Positions 27,251-36,410 of a stretch of DNA of 52,942 nucleotides are shown piece after piece. The stretch is from Sphingobacteriales bacterium (GTDB taxonomy: Bacteria; Bacteroidota; Bacteroidia; Sphingobacteriales; Sphingobacteriaceae). How positions within the stretch are numbered: the stretch's first letter is position 1; each line of letters opens with the position of its first letter. Position numbers and translations under genes: made by a program. The stretch covers positions 98,396 to 151,337 of the forward strand of contig JAPLFD010000008.1 of NCBI GenBank assembly GCA_026390835.1, read 5' to 3'. The notes under the pieces are model-generated. The model did not search any database. It had not been told where the DNA came from and saw nothing but the letters and a program-made list of their open reading frames with translations.

Positions 27251-28555
27251 TTAGTTGGCTATTTTTTTACGTTTTTGCAGCGAAATAAGTACTAGAAATA
27301 CCAAGCCCAAACTGAAAAAGGTGGTGAGTGTTACAGCTGAATTACGCATATTACCCGTAAATTCTTCGATATAGCCAAAACTAAATAAGCCTATTACAAT
27401 AGCTAATTTCTCGGTTACATCGTAAAAACTGAAAAAAGAAGCGGTATCTGGCGTATTTTCAGGTAATAATTTGGAGTAGGTGGAGCGTGATAAGGATTGT
27501 ATGCCGCCCATAACTAAACCAACTACGCAAGCCAACCCATAAAATTGATATTCGCTGGTAATGAAATAGGCCGTAATACAAACAAATATCCAAATAAGAA
27601 CAACAAATATGAGTACATTAAAATTGCCAAATTTACTAGCCATATATGACATTAGATAGGCACCTAGAATAGCTAATAACTGGATTAATAAAATGGTGAT
27701 TATTAGTTTCGGCGCTCCTAAATGAAGTATTTTTTCTCCAAAATTGGCTGCCACCAACATAATGGTTTGTACCCCCATGGAGTAAAAGAAGAATGCAGCT
27801 AAGAAAAACTTAAGCGTACGCATCTCTTTTACCTGAAGCCATACTTTATGTAATTCTTGAAAACCACTATGAATCAGGTTTTTATTAACTTTATCGTAAT
27901 TCGTACTGCCGTTTGGCAAGTGCTTAAATGTAATTTGAGCAAAGCCTATCCACCACAGTCCTACTAATAAGAAAGATAAACGAGCAGGAAAGGAAGGATC
28001 AGTAATACCAAAGGTATCGGGCATTAACACAAAGATGAAGCAAATAATTTGCAAAATAACACTGCCAATATAGCCCCAAGCAAAGCCTTGCGCACTTACT
28101 TTATCTTGATGATCGGGCGTGGCAATTTCGGGTAAGTAGGAATTGTAAAACAAGGCACCACCAATCCAGCCAACAGCGGCCAGGGCAAACAAAATAACGC
28201 CTAACTCCAAGGTTTCTAACTTAAAGAAAAACAAACCTATACACGCTAAACCACCCAAATAGGTGAAAAATTTCATGAAACTTTTCTTATTGCCATGGTA
28301 ATCGGAAACGGAAGAGAGAATGGGAAGCAAAAAAACCATCATTAAATAACCTACTGCCATAGCATAGTTACTTAATGCGGTATTTACAAACCATTTACCG
28401 AAGAAAAGTACTTTATCTCCGTGCTCTTTGGTGGTGGTAATTGCAGTATAATAAACCGGAAAAATAGTAGAAGTAATAACGAGGCTATAGGCTGAATTTG
28501 CCCAATCGAAATAGGCCCATGCTTTAATTACTTTGGGGTTATTTTTTTCTTGCAT
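27251..28555 (-). CDS. MFS transporter of the UMF1/Atg22-like group
   Basis: 434-residue inner-membrane protein with about 11-12 hydrophobic segments. The N-terminal WAYFDWANSAYSLVITSTIF pattern and LVMGGIQSLSRSTYSKLLPE later on are hallmarks of the UMF1 group related to yeast Atg22, for which amino-acid export is the proposed role. The C-terminus is a short basic tail (LQKRKKIAN). It lies 35 bp downstream of the short recQ gene and 38 bp upstream of the CCG protein, so the three may share a transcript. Substrate not predictable. Confidence 0.87.
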   Translation of the reverse strand: MQEKNNPKVIKAWAYFDWANSAYSLVITSTIFPVYYTAITTTKEHGDKVLFFGKWFVNTALSNYAMAVGYLMMVFLLPILSSVSDYHGNKKSFMKFFTYLGGLACIGLFFFKLETLELGVILFALAAVGWIGGALFYNSYLPEIATPDHQDKVSAQGFAWGYIGSVILQIICFIFVLMPDTFGITDPSFPARLSFLLVGLWWIGFAQITFKHLPNGSTNYDKVNKNLIHSGFQELHKVWLQVKEMRTLKFFLAAFFFYSMGVQTIMLVAANFGEKILHLGAPKLIITILLIQLLAILGAYLMSYMASKFGNFNVLIFVVLIWIFVCITAYFITSEYQFYGLACVVGLVMGGIQSLSRSTYSKLLPENTPDTASFFSFYDVTEKLAIVIGLFSFGYIEEFTGNMRNSAVTLTTFFSLGLVFLVLISLQKRKKIAN

Positions 28556-28590
28556 TAACTAATGTAGGTATAATATTAAAAATCGAGAAA

Positions 28591-30477
28591 TTAGCCAGAA
28601 TATAGTACATCATTTTTCAAAATGAGTTTTCCATCATCTACCAAACTACGAATAAATGAAAGACGATGTTCTACTGTACTATCTGTTAACATATCTACCA
28701 AATCAGTTATAGAAAGTGGGTTTTTGCTTACTATTTCTAAAATTGCATTTTTGAGTTTTACATCCGGATTCTTTTTGCGGGCACCGATACATACATCACA
28801 CACCCCACACTTCTCTTTCGTAAGCTCATCAAAATAATTTAAAAGTTGTTGTGATCTGCAAATGGGTTTGTTCACATAGTGGAGCACACTTTCTACTTGC
28901 TTTTGGTAGATGGCTTGGCGCTGGGCTAGGAAGGTATAATCGATGCCTAAATGAGCCCTATCTACTCGTGAACGTAGAAATTGGACTTGAGGTTGATCGG
29001 TTTTGGGCTCGTAGGCAATCAATTGCATATCGTTCAGCTTAGTGAGCATCTGAGCGACTTGGCTAGCAGTAATTTGCAAACGTTTTGCCAAATCTTGCTC
29101 TTTAATGGGCACGTACTGATCGTACAAGCCGCCATACGATCGCAGCAGGGTTTTTAAAAGCGGCTCATAAGCGGCATTACTTAGCTGGAAACTATATAAA
29201 GCCTCATAATCAACTATAACTTGCAATCGAGATGGCAAATACACGCTTTCTGTTAAACCGATATACCCTTCGAGACTAAGCACTTTTAAAATATTTATGG
29301 TTTTTATGGGCTCTAACTTATATTTTTTGCAAAAATCTGCTAGATCAAAAGGAAATAATAAACCCTCTCCGGCTCCGTAAGCCACTTGAAAATGATTGCC
29401 CAATTGATGATAAACAACTTGTATGTCTGCTAAGCTTGGGCTTCCTTGGGCTAGTTTTCGCTCTAAAGCCTTCACATCCGCATCGTTATATAAAAGTACA
29501 GCATAGGACTTTTTTTCGTCTCTACCGGCACGACCAGCTTCTTGATAATACGCTTCCAGGCTTTCGGGTAAATCCATATGTGCTACAAAACGCACGTCGG
29601 GTTTATCAATACCCATGCCGAAAGCATTGGTGGCCACTATAACCCGCAATTTATTGGCTTTCCAATCGTCTTGTTTTTGTGACCGCACTTCAGCAGCTAG
29701 GCCTGCATGGTAAAAATCGGCTTTAATGCCTTCTAGGGCTAACTGACGAGCTAGTTCCTGTGTTTCTCTTCGGTTACGCACATATACAATACCACTGCCT
29801 TTTACAGTGTTCACCAATTTGAGTAAGCGCTTCAACTTGTTTTCTTCATTAGCCACCACATAGCTTAAATTGGTGCGTTCAAAAGATTTACGAAATATCT
29901 GAAAACCCTTTTTGAAAACCAATTTCGACACAATATCATCCGCTACTTGTTGGGTTGCTGTGGCGGTTAATGCCAATATGGGTACCTTCGGATGCAATTC
30001 GCGTAATTCGGCTAGTTGCAAATAAGGCGGCCTGAAATCGTAACCCCATTGCGAAATACAATGAGCCTCATCAATAGCAAATAAGTTTACATTCATGTGC
30101 CGAATGCGCTCCTGTACTAAGGGTGAACTTAAACGCTCAGGAGAAATATATAGAAATTTGATTTTACCATACACACAATTATCCAATAAAATATCAACCT
30201 CTCTTTTGCTCATGCCCGATACAATGGCTACGGCTTCAATGCCCCGAACCTTTAAGTTCTCCACTTGATCTTTCATTAAGGCAATTAAAGGGGAAACCAC
30301 CACGCAAATTCCCGGCTGTACCAAAGCAGGCACCTGAAAACAAATCGATTTACCACCACCCGTTGGCAGTAAGGCCAAAGTATCTTTGCCTTCCAATACC
30401 GATTGCACAATTTCTTCCTGCAAAGCACGGAAGGCATCGTAGCCCCAATACTGTTTTAATACCTGATGTATGGTCAT
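28591..30477 (-). CDS. RecQ-family ATP-dependent DNA helicase, short form without HRDC
   Basis: 628-residue 3'-5' DNA helicase. Motif 0 YWGYDAFRALQEEIV, Walker A LLPTGGGKSICFQ, DEAHCISQWGYDFRPPY, LTATAT, and the DKPDVRFVAHMDLPESLEAYYQEAGRAGRD region are intact. The RQC part has four zinc ligands (ICRSQQLL, EKCGVCDVC). No C-terminal HRDC domain is seen; the end is a short winged-helix-like region. A second, longer RecQ lies about 6 kb away at 36411-38600. The -7 element TAAATTTG ends only 4 bases before the ATG. Confidence 0.92.
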   Translation of the reverse strand: MTIHQVLKQYWGYDAFRALQEEIVQSVLEGKDTLALLPTGGGKSICFQVPALVQPGICVVVSPLIALMKDQVENLKVRGIEAVAIVSGMSKREVDILLDNCVYGKIKFLYISPERLSSPLVQERIRHMNVNLFAIDEAHCISQWGYDFRPPYLQLAELRELHPKVPILALTATATQQVADDIVSKLVFKKGFQIFRKSFERTNLSYVVANEENKLKRLLKLVNTVKGSGIVYVRNRRETQELARQLALEGIKADFYHAGLAAEVRSQKQDDWKANKLRVIVATNAFGMGIDKPDVRFVAHMDLPESLEAYYQEAGRAGRDEKKSYAVLLYNDADVKALERKLAQGSPSLADIQVVYHQLGNHFQVAYGAGEGLLFPFDLADFCKKYKLEPIKTINILKVLSLEGYIGLTESVYLPSRLQVIVDYEALYSFQLSNAAYEPLLKTLLRSYGGLYDQYVPIKEQDLAKRLQITASQVAQMLTKLNDMQLIAYEPKTDQPQVQFLRSRVDRAHLGIDYTFLAQRQAIYQKQVESVLHYVNKPICRSQQLLNYFDELTKEKCGVCDVCIGARKKNPDVKLKNAILEIVSKNPLSITDLVDMLTDSTVEHRLSFIRSLVDDGKLILKNDVLYSG

Positions 30478-30481
30478 GGAT

Positions 30482-30489
30482 CAAATTTA
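30482..30489 (-). promoter_or_regulatory. Predicted -7 element of the short recQ gene
   Basis: Minus-strand TAAATTTG, a full TAnnTTTG match separated from the ATG by 4 bases, implying a leaderless or nearly leaderless mRNA. Confidence 0.5.
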
Positions 30490-30505
30490 ACTAAAAGAAT
30501 GGGCT

Positions 30506-31699
30506 TTAAATATGTTGGGCAATGACATAGCCGCTAGCCCAAGCCCATTGGAAATTGTAGCCTCCCAGCCAACCCGTTACATCCACGCATTCGCCACCGG
30601 CAAATAAACCGGGTACTTTTTTAGCTTCTAGCGTTTTGGAAGAAAGTTCATCGGTTGAAATGCCGCCACGCATTACTTCGGCTTTATCGTAGCCTTTATC
30701 GCCGGCTGGTTTTACGGTAAAATGATGAATAAATTGCTCAATGTTCTCTAAATCGGCTTTGGTTAGGGATGCTAAATTGGTTTCTAAGGGCAAAAATTTA
30801 CCAAAACCATCGGCTAGCTTTTTTGTATAGATGTTGGATAGGAAGGTACGCAAACTCTGTTTACCCTGATTAGCCCGTTGTTGCGAAATGCGTTCCAAGA
30901 TTGATTCGTCGGGCAATAAATTAAGCTCAATGCTTTGACCTGGGCGCCAATAGCTCGAAATTTGTAAAATAGCTGGTCCACTAAGCCCCCAATGTGTAAA
31001 TAGAATATTTTCTTTGAAACTAATTTCTTCGGTAGATACTTCGCAATACACGCTATTCCCCGATAATTGTGCGTACCAATCGGCATCTTTACCGGTAATG
31101 GTTAAAGGCACCAAAGCCGGGGCGGTGTCTGTTAAATGCATGCCAAAAGATTTCGCAGTTTTGAGCGCAAAATCGCTAGCACCTAATTTAGCAATGGGTA
31201 AACCTCCTGAAGCCAATACTACTTTTGGAACCTCCATCTTAACTAACTTACCCTGCTGCATATATTCTACTTCAAAGCCATTGGCGATTTGTTTTATGCT
31301 TTTAACTTCGGCTTCTAGTTTAATTTCTTGACCTAAATCGGCGCAAAGATTTTCGAAAACTGCCACAATATCTTTGGCTTTATTGGTGGTAGGAAATAGT
31401 TGACCAAGTGTTTTCTCTGCACCATGTATACCATTAGTTTCAAAAAAAACGATGGTATCTCCTACCGTCCATTGCGAAAATGCCGATTTGGAGAAGTGCG
31501 GGTTGTCTGAAGTGAAATTTTCAGCCTCGGTATACACATTCGTGTAGTTGCAACGTCCGCCACCCGAAATTAAAATTTTAGCTCCTACCCGATTATTACG
31601 CTCTAAAATAAGTGTTTTTTTACCCAAATAACCCGCTTGTACGGCACACATTAGACCACAAGCACCACCTCCAATAATTACGGCATCAAAACGATTCAT
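30506..31699 (-). CDS. HI0933/BaiN-type FAD-dependent flavoprotein
   Basis: 397-residue NAD(P)/FAD-dependent oxidoreductase. The FAD-binding Rossmann motif is DAVIIGGGACGLMCAVQAG at the N-terminus, followed by the family marker GAKILISGGGRCNYTN; the last part has GGISTDELSSKTLEAKKVPG, then GLFAGGECVDVTGWLGGYNFQ, where the FAD tail binds. The HI0933/YhiN family is widespread and its physiological substrate is unclear. The ATG at 31699 is divergent from lepA, with 89 bp between the start codons. Confidence 0.9.
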   Translation of the reverse strand: MNRFDAVIIGGGACGLMCAVQAGYLGKKTLILERNNRVGAKILISGGGRCNYTNVYTEAENFTSDNPHFSKSAFSQWTVGDTIVFFETNGIHGAEKTLGQLFPTTNKAKDIVAVFENLCADLGQEIKLEAEVKSIKQIANGFEVEYMQQGKLVKMEVPKVVLASGGLPIAKLGASDFALKTAKSFGMHLTDTAPALVPLTITGKDADWYAQLSGNSVYCEVSTEEISFKENILFTHWGLSGPAILQISSYWRPGQSIELNLLPDESILERISQQRANQGKQSLRTFLSNIYTKKLADGFGKFLPLETNLASLTKADLENIEQFIHHFTVKPAGDKGYDKAEVMRGGISTDELSSKTLEAKKVPGLFAGGECVDVTGWLGGYNFQWAWASGYVIAQHI

Positions 31700-31703
31700 T
31701 TGG

Positions 31704-31737
31704 CGAATTTAGGGTTAAATTTTAAAAGCGTAAACAA
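31704..31737 (-). promoter_or_regulatory. Predicted promoter of the flavoprotein gene
   Basis: Minus-strand TTG (31735-31737), 23 bp, TAAATTCG (31704-31711), one base off TAnnTTTG. It ends 4 bases before the ATG. Confidence 0.4.
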
Positions 31738-31773
31738 GCGCATTTTGGGGTTCAAAAATTGCCCCGAATACCC

Positions 31774-31781
31774 TATCTTTG
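31774..31781 (+). promoter_or_regulatory. Predicted lepA -7 element
   Basis: TATCTTTG, a full TAnnTTTG match ending 7 bases before the lepA ATG, so transcription should begin within a few bases of the start codon. Confidence 0.55.
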
Positions 31782-31788
31782 CCACTCC

Positions 31789-33576
31789 ATGAAGCACATA
31801 CGTAATTTTTGTATTATAGCCCACATCGATCACGGAAAAAGCACTTTAGCCGATCGATTGTTAGAATATACCAATACCATCACCAAACGAGAAGCACAAG
31901 CGCAATTGTTAGATAATATGGATTTGGAGCGTGAACGTGGTATAACCATTAAGAGTCACGCCATTCAAATGAATTATAAGGTTGATGGTCAAGAATACGT
32001 ATTCAATTTAATTGACACCCCAGGTCACGTCGATTTTTCGTACGAAGTTTCGCGTTCTATTGCAGCTTGTGAAGGGGCTTTATTGATTGTAGATGCTGCT
32101 CAAGGGATTCAGGCACAAACTATTTCCAATTTATATTTGGCTTTAGAACACGAACTTGAAATTATTCCTATTTTAAATAAAATGGATTTACCCGGAGCCA
32201 TGCCCGAAGAGGTAAAAGACCAAATTGTTGACTTAATTGGTTGTAAACGAGAAGAAATTATTGCAGCATCGGGTAAAACTGGTTTGGGTATTGAGGATAT
32301 TTTACGGGCCATTGTAGAACGGGTACCACCACCGGTGGGCGAACCAACCGGAGAATTACAAGCCTTAATTTTCGATTCTGTTTTCAATTCTTTTAGAGGC
32401 ATTATTGCCTATTTCAAAGTGGTAAATGGCGAAATTAGAAAAGGTGACAAAGTAAAATTTGTAGCTACCGGAAAAGAATACTACGCTGAAGAAATTGGTA
32501 CCTTAAAACTCAACCAAGAGCCTAAGGATGTAATTAAAACAGGAGATGTAGGCTATATCATATCTGGAATTAAAGAAGCAAGAGAAGTGAAGGTTGGTGA
32601 TACAATTACCAACGTAGAGCGCCCCTCAACTGTAGCCATTCAAGGATTTGAAGAGGTAAAACCCATGGTATTTGCTGGTATTTATCCTGTAGATACTGAT
32701 GATTACGAAGAACTACGCGAAAGCATGCACAAATTGCAGCTAAACGATGCATCGTTAGTTTTTGAGCCCGAATCATCTGCTGCCTTAGGTTTTGGTTTCC
32801 GTTGCGGTTTCTTGGGTATGTTGCACATGGAAATTATCCAAGAACGTTTAGAGCGTGAGTTCAACATGACGGTAATTACTACCGTACCCAACGTATCGTA
32901 CAAGGCCTATACCACCAAGGGCGACGAATTGCAAGTACACAATCCATCCGATTTACCCGACCCAAGCAAATTGGAATATGTAGAAGAGCCATTTATTAAA
33001 GCCAATATTATTACCAAAGCCGAATTTGTGGGTTCAGTAATGTCACTTTGTATTCAAAAAAGAGGCGTTATTGTCAATCAATCGTACTTAACCTCCGATC
33101 GGGTAGAATTGGTATTTGAAATGCCCATGGGCGAAATTGTATTCGATTTCTACGATCGCTTAAAAACCATTTCTAAGGGCTACGCATCATTCGATTACCA
33201 CCAAACAGGTTACCGAAAATCAGATTTGGTACGCTTAGATATGCTATTGAATGATGAGCCTGTTGATGCGCTTTCATCGCTAATTCACCGCAGTAATGCC
33301 TACGAATTTGGAAAAAAGATTTGCGAAAAGCTGAAAGAATTAATTCCTCGTCAACAATTTGAAATTAAAATTCAAGCCTCTATTGGTGCAAAAGTTATTG
33401 CTCGTGAAACAATAAGTGCTTTACGTAAAGATGTAACTGCTAAATGTTATGGTGGCGATATTTCTAGAAAGCGTAAATTATTAGAAAAACAGAAAAAAGG
33501 AAAGAAACGCATGCGCCAAGTGGGTAATGTAGAAATTCCTCAATCGGCCTTTATGGCGGTATTAAAACTCGATTAA
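31789..33576 (+). CDS. lepA: Elongation factor 4
   Basis: 595-residue translational GTPase that acts on stalled or mistranslocated ribosomes at the inner membrane. G1 is [13 protein letters not shown]2 includes [13 protein letters not shown]3 DTPGHVDF, G4 NKMDLPGA. The C-terminal domain typical of LepA ends in [24 protein letters not shown] at 31759 would add ten residues, but the promoter element at 31774-31781 lies downstream of it, and homologues begin at [16 protein letters not shown], so the ATG at 31789 is the start. folD follows after 2 bases. Confidence 0.96.
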   Translation: MKHIRNFCIIAHIDHGKSTLADRLLEYTNTITKREAQAQLLDNMDLERERGITIKSHAIQMNYKVDGQEYVFNLIDTPGHVDFSYEVSRSIAACEGALLIVDAAQGIQAQTISNLYLALEHELEIIPILNKMDLPGAMPEEVKDQIVDLIGCKREEIIAASGKTGLGIEDILRAIVERVPPPVGEPTGELQALIFDSVFNSFRGIIAYFKVVNGEIRKGDKVKFVATGKEYYAEEIGTLKLNQEPKDVIKTGDVGYIISGIKEAREVKVGDTITNVERPSTVAIQGFEEVKPMVFAGIYPVDTDDYEELRESMHKLQLNDASLVFEPESSAALGFGFRCGFLGMLHMEIIQERLEREFNMTVITTVPNVSYKAYTTKGDELQVHNPSDLPDPSKLEYVEEPFIKANIITKAEFVGSVMSLCIQKRGVIVNQSYLTSDRVELVFEMPMGEIVFDFYDRLKTISKGYASFDYHQTGYRKSDLVRLDMLLNDEPVDALSSLIHRSNAYEFGKKICEKLKELIPRQQFEIKIQASIGAKVIARETISALRKDVTAKCYGGDISRKRKLLEKQKKGKKRMRQVGNVEIPQSAFMAVLKLD

Positions 33577-33578
33577 GT

Positions 33579-34463
33579 ATGATGCAATTACTCGACGGAA
33601 AAAAGGTATCAGAAAAGCTTAAGCTAGCATTGGCTGCCGAAGCAGCCCTAGTTAGTCAGCAAATTGGCCGAAAACCACATTTGGTAGCCATTTTAGTTGG
33701 CAACGATGGTGGTAGTGAAACTTACGTGGCTAGCAAAATGAAAAATTGCGAAGCCGTTGGCTTCCAATCTACGCTCATCCGTTTTAACGAAACGGTTACC
33801 GAAGCGGAGTTACTCTCTCAAATTGAAAAATTAAATAGAGATGGTGAAGTAGACGGCTTAATTGTACAATTACCTCTACCAAATCAAATTGATGCCGAAA
33901 AAGTGACCGATGCCATTAATTACCGCAAAGATGTTGATGGCTTTCATCCCATTAATTTAGGTCGGATGCAACGCAATTTGCCTTGTTTTATTCCGGCAAC
34001 ACCTTATGGTATTACCCTGCTTTTAGAAGAATACGGCATTGAGACTACCGGCAAACATTGTGTAGTGGTTGGCCGAAGCCAAATTGTGGGCTTACCCATG
34101 AGTATTTTAATGGCTCGTAATGGCCAGCCCGGCAATTGCACCGTAACGTTGTGCCACAGCAAAACCGCCAACATTGCTGAATACACACAAAAAGCCGATA
34201 TTTTGGTAGTAGCCATTGGCAAAAAGAATTTTATTACCGCCGATATGGTAAAAACTGGAGCGGTAGTTATTGATGTGGGCATGAACCGAGAAGTATCTGA
34301 AAATACCAAATCGGGTTATAAATTATATGGCGATGTAGATTTTGAGCAGGTAGCTCCAAAATGTTCGTGGATAACTCCAGTACCAGGTGGTGTGGGCCTC
34401 CTAACCATTATTGGTTTGCTAAAAAATACCCTAGCGGCCGCAAATAAATCTATTTACGCATAA
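33579..34463 (+). CDS. folD: Bifunctional methylenetetrahydrofolate dehydrogenase/cyclohydrolase
   Basis: 294-residue enzyme that interconverts 5,10-methylene-, methenyl- and 10-formyl-tetrahydrofolate. Catalytic Tyr and Lys are in [42 protein letters not shown], the dinucleotide-binding [17 protein letters not shown] and [12 protein letters not shown] are all as expected. Two start codons lie in tandem (ATGATG); homology does not choose between them. It sits 2 bp after lepA and 2 bp before queE in one transcription unit. Confidence 0.96.
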   Translation: MMQLLDGKKVSEKLKLALAAEAALVSQQIGRKPHLVAILVGNDGGSETYVASKMKNCEAVGFQSTLIRFNETVTEAELLSQIEKLNRDGEVDGLIVQLPLPNQIDAEKVTDAINYRKDVDGFHPINLGRMQRNLPCFIPATPYGITLLLEEYGIETTGKHCVVVGRSQIVGLPMSILMARNGQPGNCTVTLCHSKTANIAEYTQKADILVVAIGKKNFITADMVKTGAVVIDVGMNREVSENTKSGYKLYGDVDFEQVAPKCSWITPVPGGVGLLTIIGLLKNTLAAANKSIYA

Positions 34464-34465
34464 AT

Positions 34466-35089
34466 ATGGCTCAACAGGTTCCCGAAGATGGCACGCTATT
34501 GCCCTTAATGGAAGAATTTTATACCATTCAGGGAGAGGGTTTTCATACCGGTAAAGCTGCTTATTTTATTCGTTTAGGCGGTTGCGATGTGGGTTGCCAT
34601 TGGTGCGATGTGAAAGAAAGCTGGAATGCAGAATTACACCCGCTAACCTCGGCCGACCAAATTGTAAAAAATGCCGAAAGCTTTCCTAGTAAAACGGTTG
34701 TAATTACTGGTGGAGAACCACTTTTATACAATTTAGACTACCTAACTACCGAATTGCAAAAACGAGGCATTAAAACCTTTATAGAAACTTCAGGGGCCTA
34801 TCCCCTTTCTGGGCATTGGGATTGGATTTGTCTTTCGCCAAAGAAATTCAAAGGTCCACGTCCCGAAATTTTGCCATTGGCTGGCGAATTAAAGGTAATT
34901 GTATTTAATACATCAGATTTTGTTTGGGCAGAAGAACATGCCCAACACGTTTCTCCCAACACAAAGTTGTACCTTCAACCCGAATGGTCGAAAGCGGCAG
35001 AAATTACGCCTTTAATTATTGACTATGTAAAAGAAAATCCCCGCTGGGAAATCTCTTTACAAACGCATAAATATTTAAACATCCCTTAA
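34466..35089 (+). CDS. queE: 7-carboxy-7-deazaguanine synthase (radical SAM)
   Basis: 207-residue radical-SAM enzyme in the queuosine precursor pathway, which turns carboxytetrahydropterin into CDG. The [4Fe-4S] motif is C-x3-C-x2-C in GGCDVGCHWCDVKESW; EEFYTIQGEGFHTGKAAYFIR precedes it and VVITGGEPLLYN is the SAM GGE motif. queC, queD and queF are not in this window. It is in line with lepA and folD at 2-bp spacing. Confidence 0.93.
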   Translation: MAQQVPEDGTLLPLMEEFYTIQGEGFHTGKAAYFIRLGGCDVGCHWCDVKESWNAELHPLTSADQIVKNAESFPSKTVVITGGEPLLYNLDYLTTELQKRGIKTFIETSGAYPLSGHWDWICLSPKKFKGPRPEILPLAGELKVIVFNTSDFVWAEEHAQHVSPNTKLYLQPEWSKAAEITPLIIDYVKENPRWEISLQTHKYLNIP

Positions 35090-35098
35090 AAAAACACT

Positions 35099-35527
35099 AT
35101 GGAACAAAACTTCAAAAATCACGCACGCATGGTACCAGGATACCATTATGTTTTAACCCCTTTATTATTAGCAGGCTTAGGTGGCTCTTTTGTAAACCTA
35201 TATCGCTCTGGTTATACTGAAGCGCATTATTCTGCTGCGTTAATTTGCTTATTATTTCTAATTGCTGTATTTCTTACCGCTTTTACCCGATCATTCTCAT
35301 TAAAAGCACAAGACAGAGCTATACGTGCCGAAGAAAATTTTAGACATTATGTGTTAACTGGAAAGGCCTTACCTAATGCATTAACCATACGTCAGATTGT
35401 TGGTTTGCGTTTTGCTTCGGATGCAGAATTTCCGAAACTAGCTGAAAAAGCAGCTAAAGAAGGCTTATCTGAAAAAGCTATTAAACTAGAAATTAAAAAC
35501 TGGAAAGCGGATAATTACCGAGTATAA
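35099..35527 (+). CDS. Small membrane protein, DUF6526-like
   Basis: 142 residues with two hydrophobic segments at about residues 18-36 and 46-62 (YVLTPLLLAGLGGSF; ALICLLFLIAVFLTAF) and a basic/acidic helical C-terminal half that is probably cytoplasmic. The start MEQNFKNHARMVPGYHYVL matches a Bacteroidota family I associate with DUF6526. No function is known. It is last in the lepA-folD-queE run, followed by a strong bidirectional terminator. Confidence 0.75.
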   Translation: MEQNFKNHARMVPGYHYVLTPLLLAGLGGSFVNLYRSGYTEAHYSAALICLLFLIAVFLTAFTRSFSLKAQDRAIRAEENFRHYVLTGKALPNALTIRQIVGLRFASDAEFPKLAEKAAKEGLSEKAIKLEIKNWKADNYRV

Positions 35528-35545
35528 TTTCCAATTTGTAAAAAT

Positions 35546-35580
35546 AAAAAGCCCCGTTAGTGAAACTAATGGGGCTTTTT
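35546..35580. terminator. Bidirectional terminator between the DUF6526-like gene and kdsA
   Basis: A run, GCCCC-G-TTAGT, loop GAA, ACTAA-T-GGGGC, T run; about 11 paired positions. Confidence 0.88.
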
Positions 35581-35594
35581 TATGAAATATAGTT

Positions 35595-36410
35595 TTACAA
35601 AATAGCTTCGCGAATACGAACCAATTTGGTTAATAGTGTTTCTAAATTATCTAAATGAAGCATATTGGCTCCATCGGATTTGGCTTGCGACGGTTCTGGA
35701 TGAGTTTCAATGAATAAGCCATCGGCCCCAACTGCAATAGCAGCCTTGGCAATGGTTTCAATTAAAGCAGGTTTGCCGCCTGTAACACCTGAACCCTGAT
35801 TGGGTTGTTGCAACGAGTGTGTGCAGTCCATTACTACCGGTACGCCAAATTCACGCATTTCCGGAATGCCTCTAAAATCAACTATTAAATCTTGGTAGCC
35901 GAAGGTATTGCCCCGGTCGGTTAAAATTACATTTGGGTTGCCCGAATCTTTTACCTTATCTACGGCAAATTTCATAGAACCTGCCGATAAAAATTGCCCT
36001 TTTTTAATATTAATTACTTTTCCGGTTTTGGCAGCAGCTACCAACAAATCGGTTTGGCGGCATAAAAACGCAGGAATTTGCAATACATCTACATAGGCTG
36101 CGGCCATGGCAGCTTCGCTACTTTCGTGTATATCAGTTACAGTAGGTACGCCAAATTCTTTACTCACTTTGGCCAATATTTTCAAGGCTTTTTCATCGCC
36201 AATACCCGTAAAAGAATCTACTCTAGAACGATTGGCTTTACGGTACGAACCTTTAAAAATATAGGGTATGTGTAATTTATCGGTTATGGTAATTATACGC
36301 TCTGCAATACGTAGAGCCATATCTTCGCTTTCAATAGCACATGGTCCGGCCATTAAAAAGAAGTTTTTACTATCGGTAAATTTGATTTGGGGAATGTTCT
36401 GAATAGTCAT
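35595..36410 (-). CDS. kdsA: 3-deoxy-8-phosphooctulonate synthase
   Basis: Condenses arabinose 5-phosphate with phosphoenolpyruvate to KDO-8-phosphate for the LPS core. 271 residues; FFLMAGPCAIESEDMA near the start, FKGSYRKANRSR, DVLQIPAFLCRQTDLL, DRGNTFGYQDLIVDFR and VVMDCTHSLQQPN are conserved. A cysteine in the AGPC segment is compatible with the metal-dependent form, but I cannot settle this from sequence alone. The ATG follows the recQ stop directly (TAAATG), so the two genes form one transcription unit. Confidence 0.96.
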   Translation of the reverse strand: MTIQNIPQIKFTDSKNFFLMAGPCAIESEDMALRIAERIITITDKLHIPYIFKGSYRKANRSRVDSFTGIGDEKALKILAKVSKEFGVPTVTDIHESSEAAMAAAYVDVLQIPAFLCRQTDLLVAAAKTGKVINIKKGQFLSAGSMKFAVDKVKDSGNPNVILTDRGNTFGYQDLIVDFRGIPEMREFGVPVVMDCTHSLQQPNQGSGVTGGKPALIETIAKAAIAVGADGLFIETHPEPSQAKSDGANMLHLDNLETLLTKLVRIREAIL

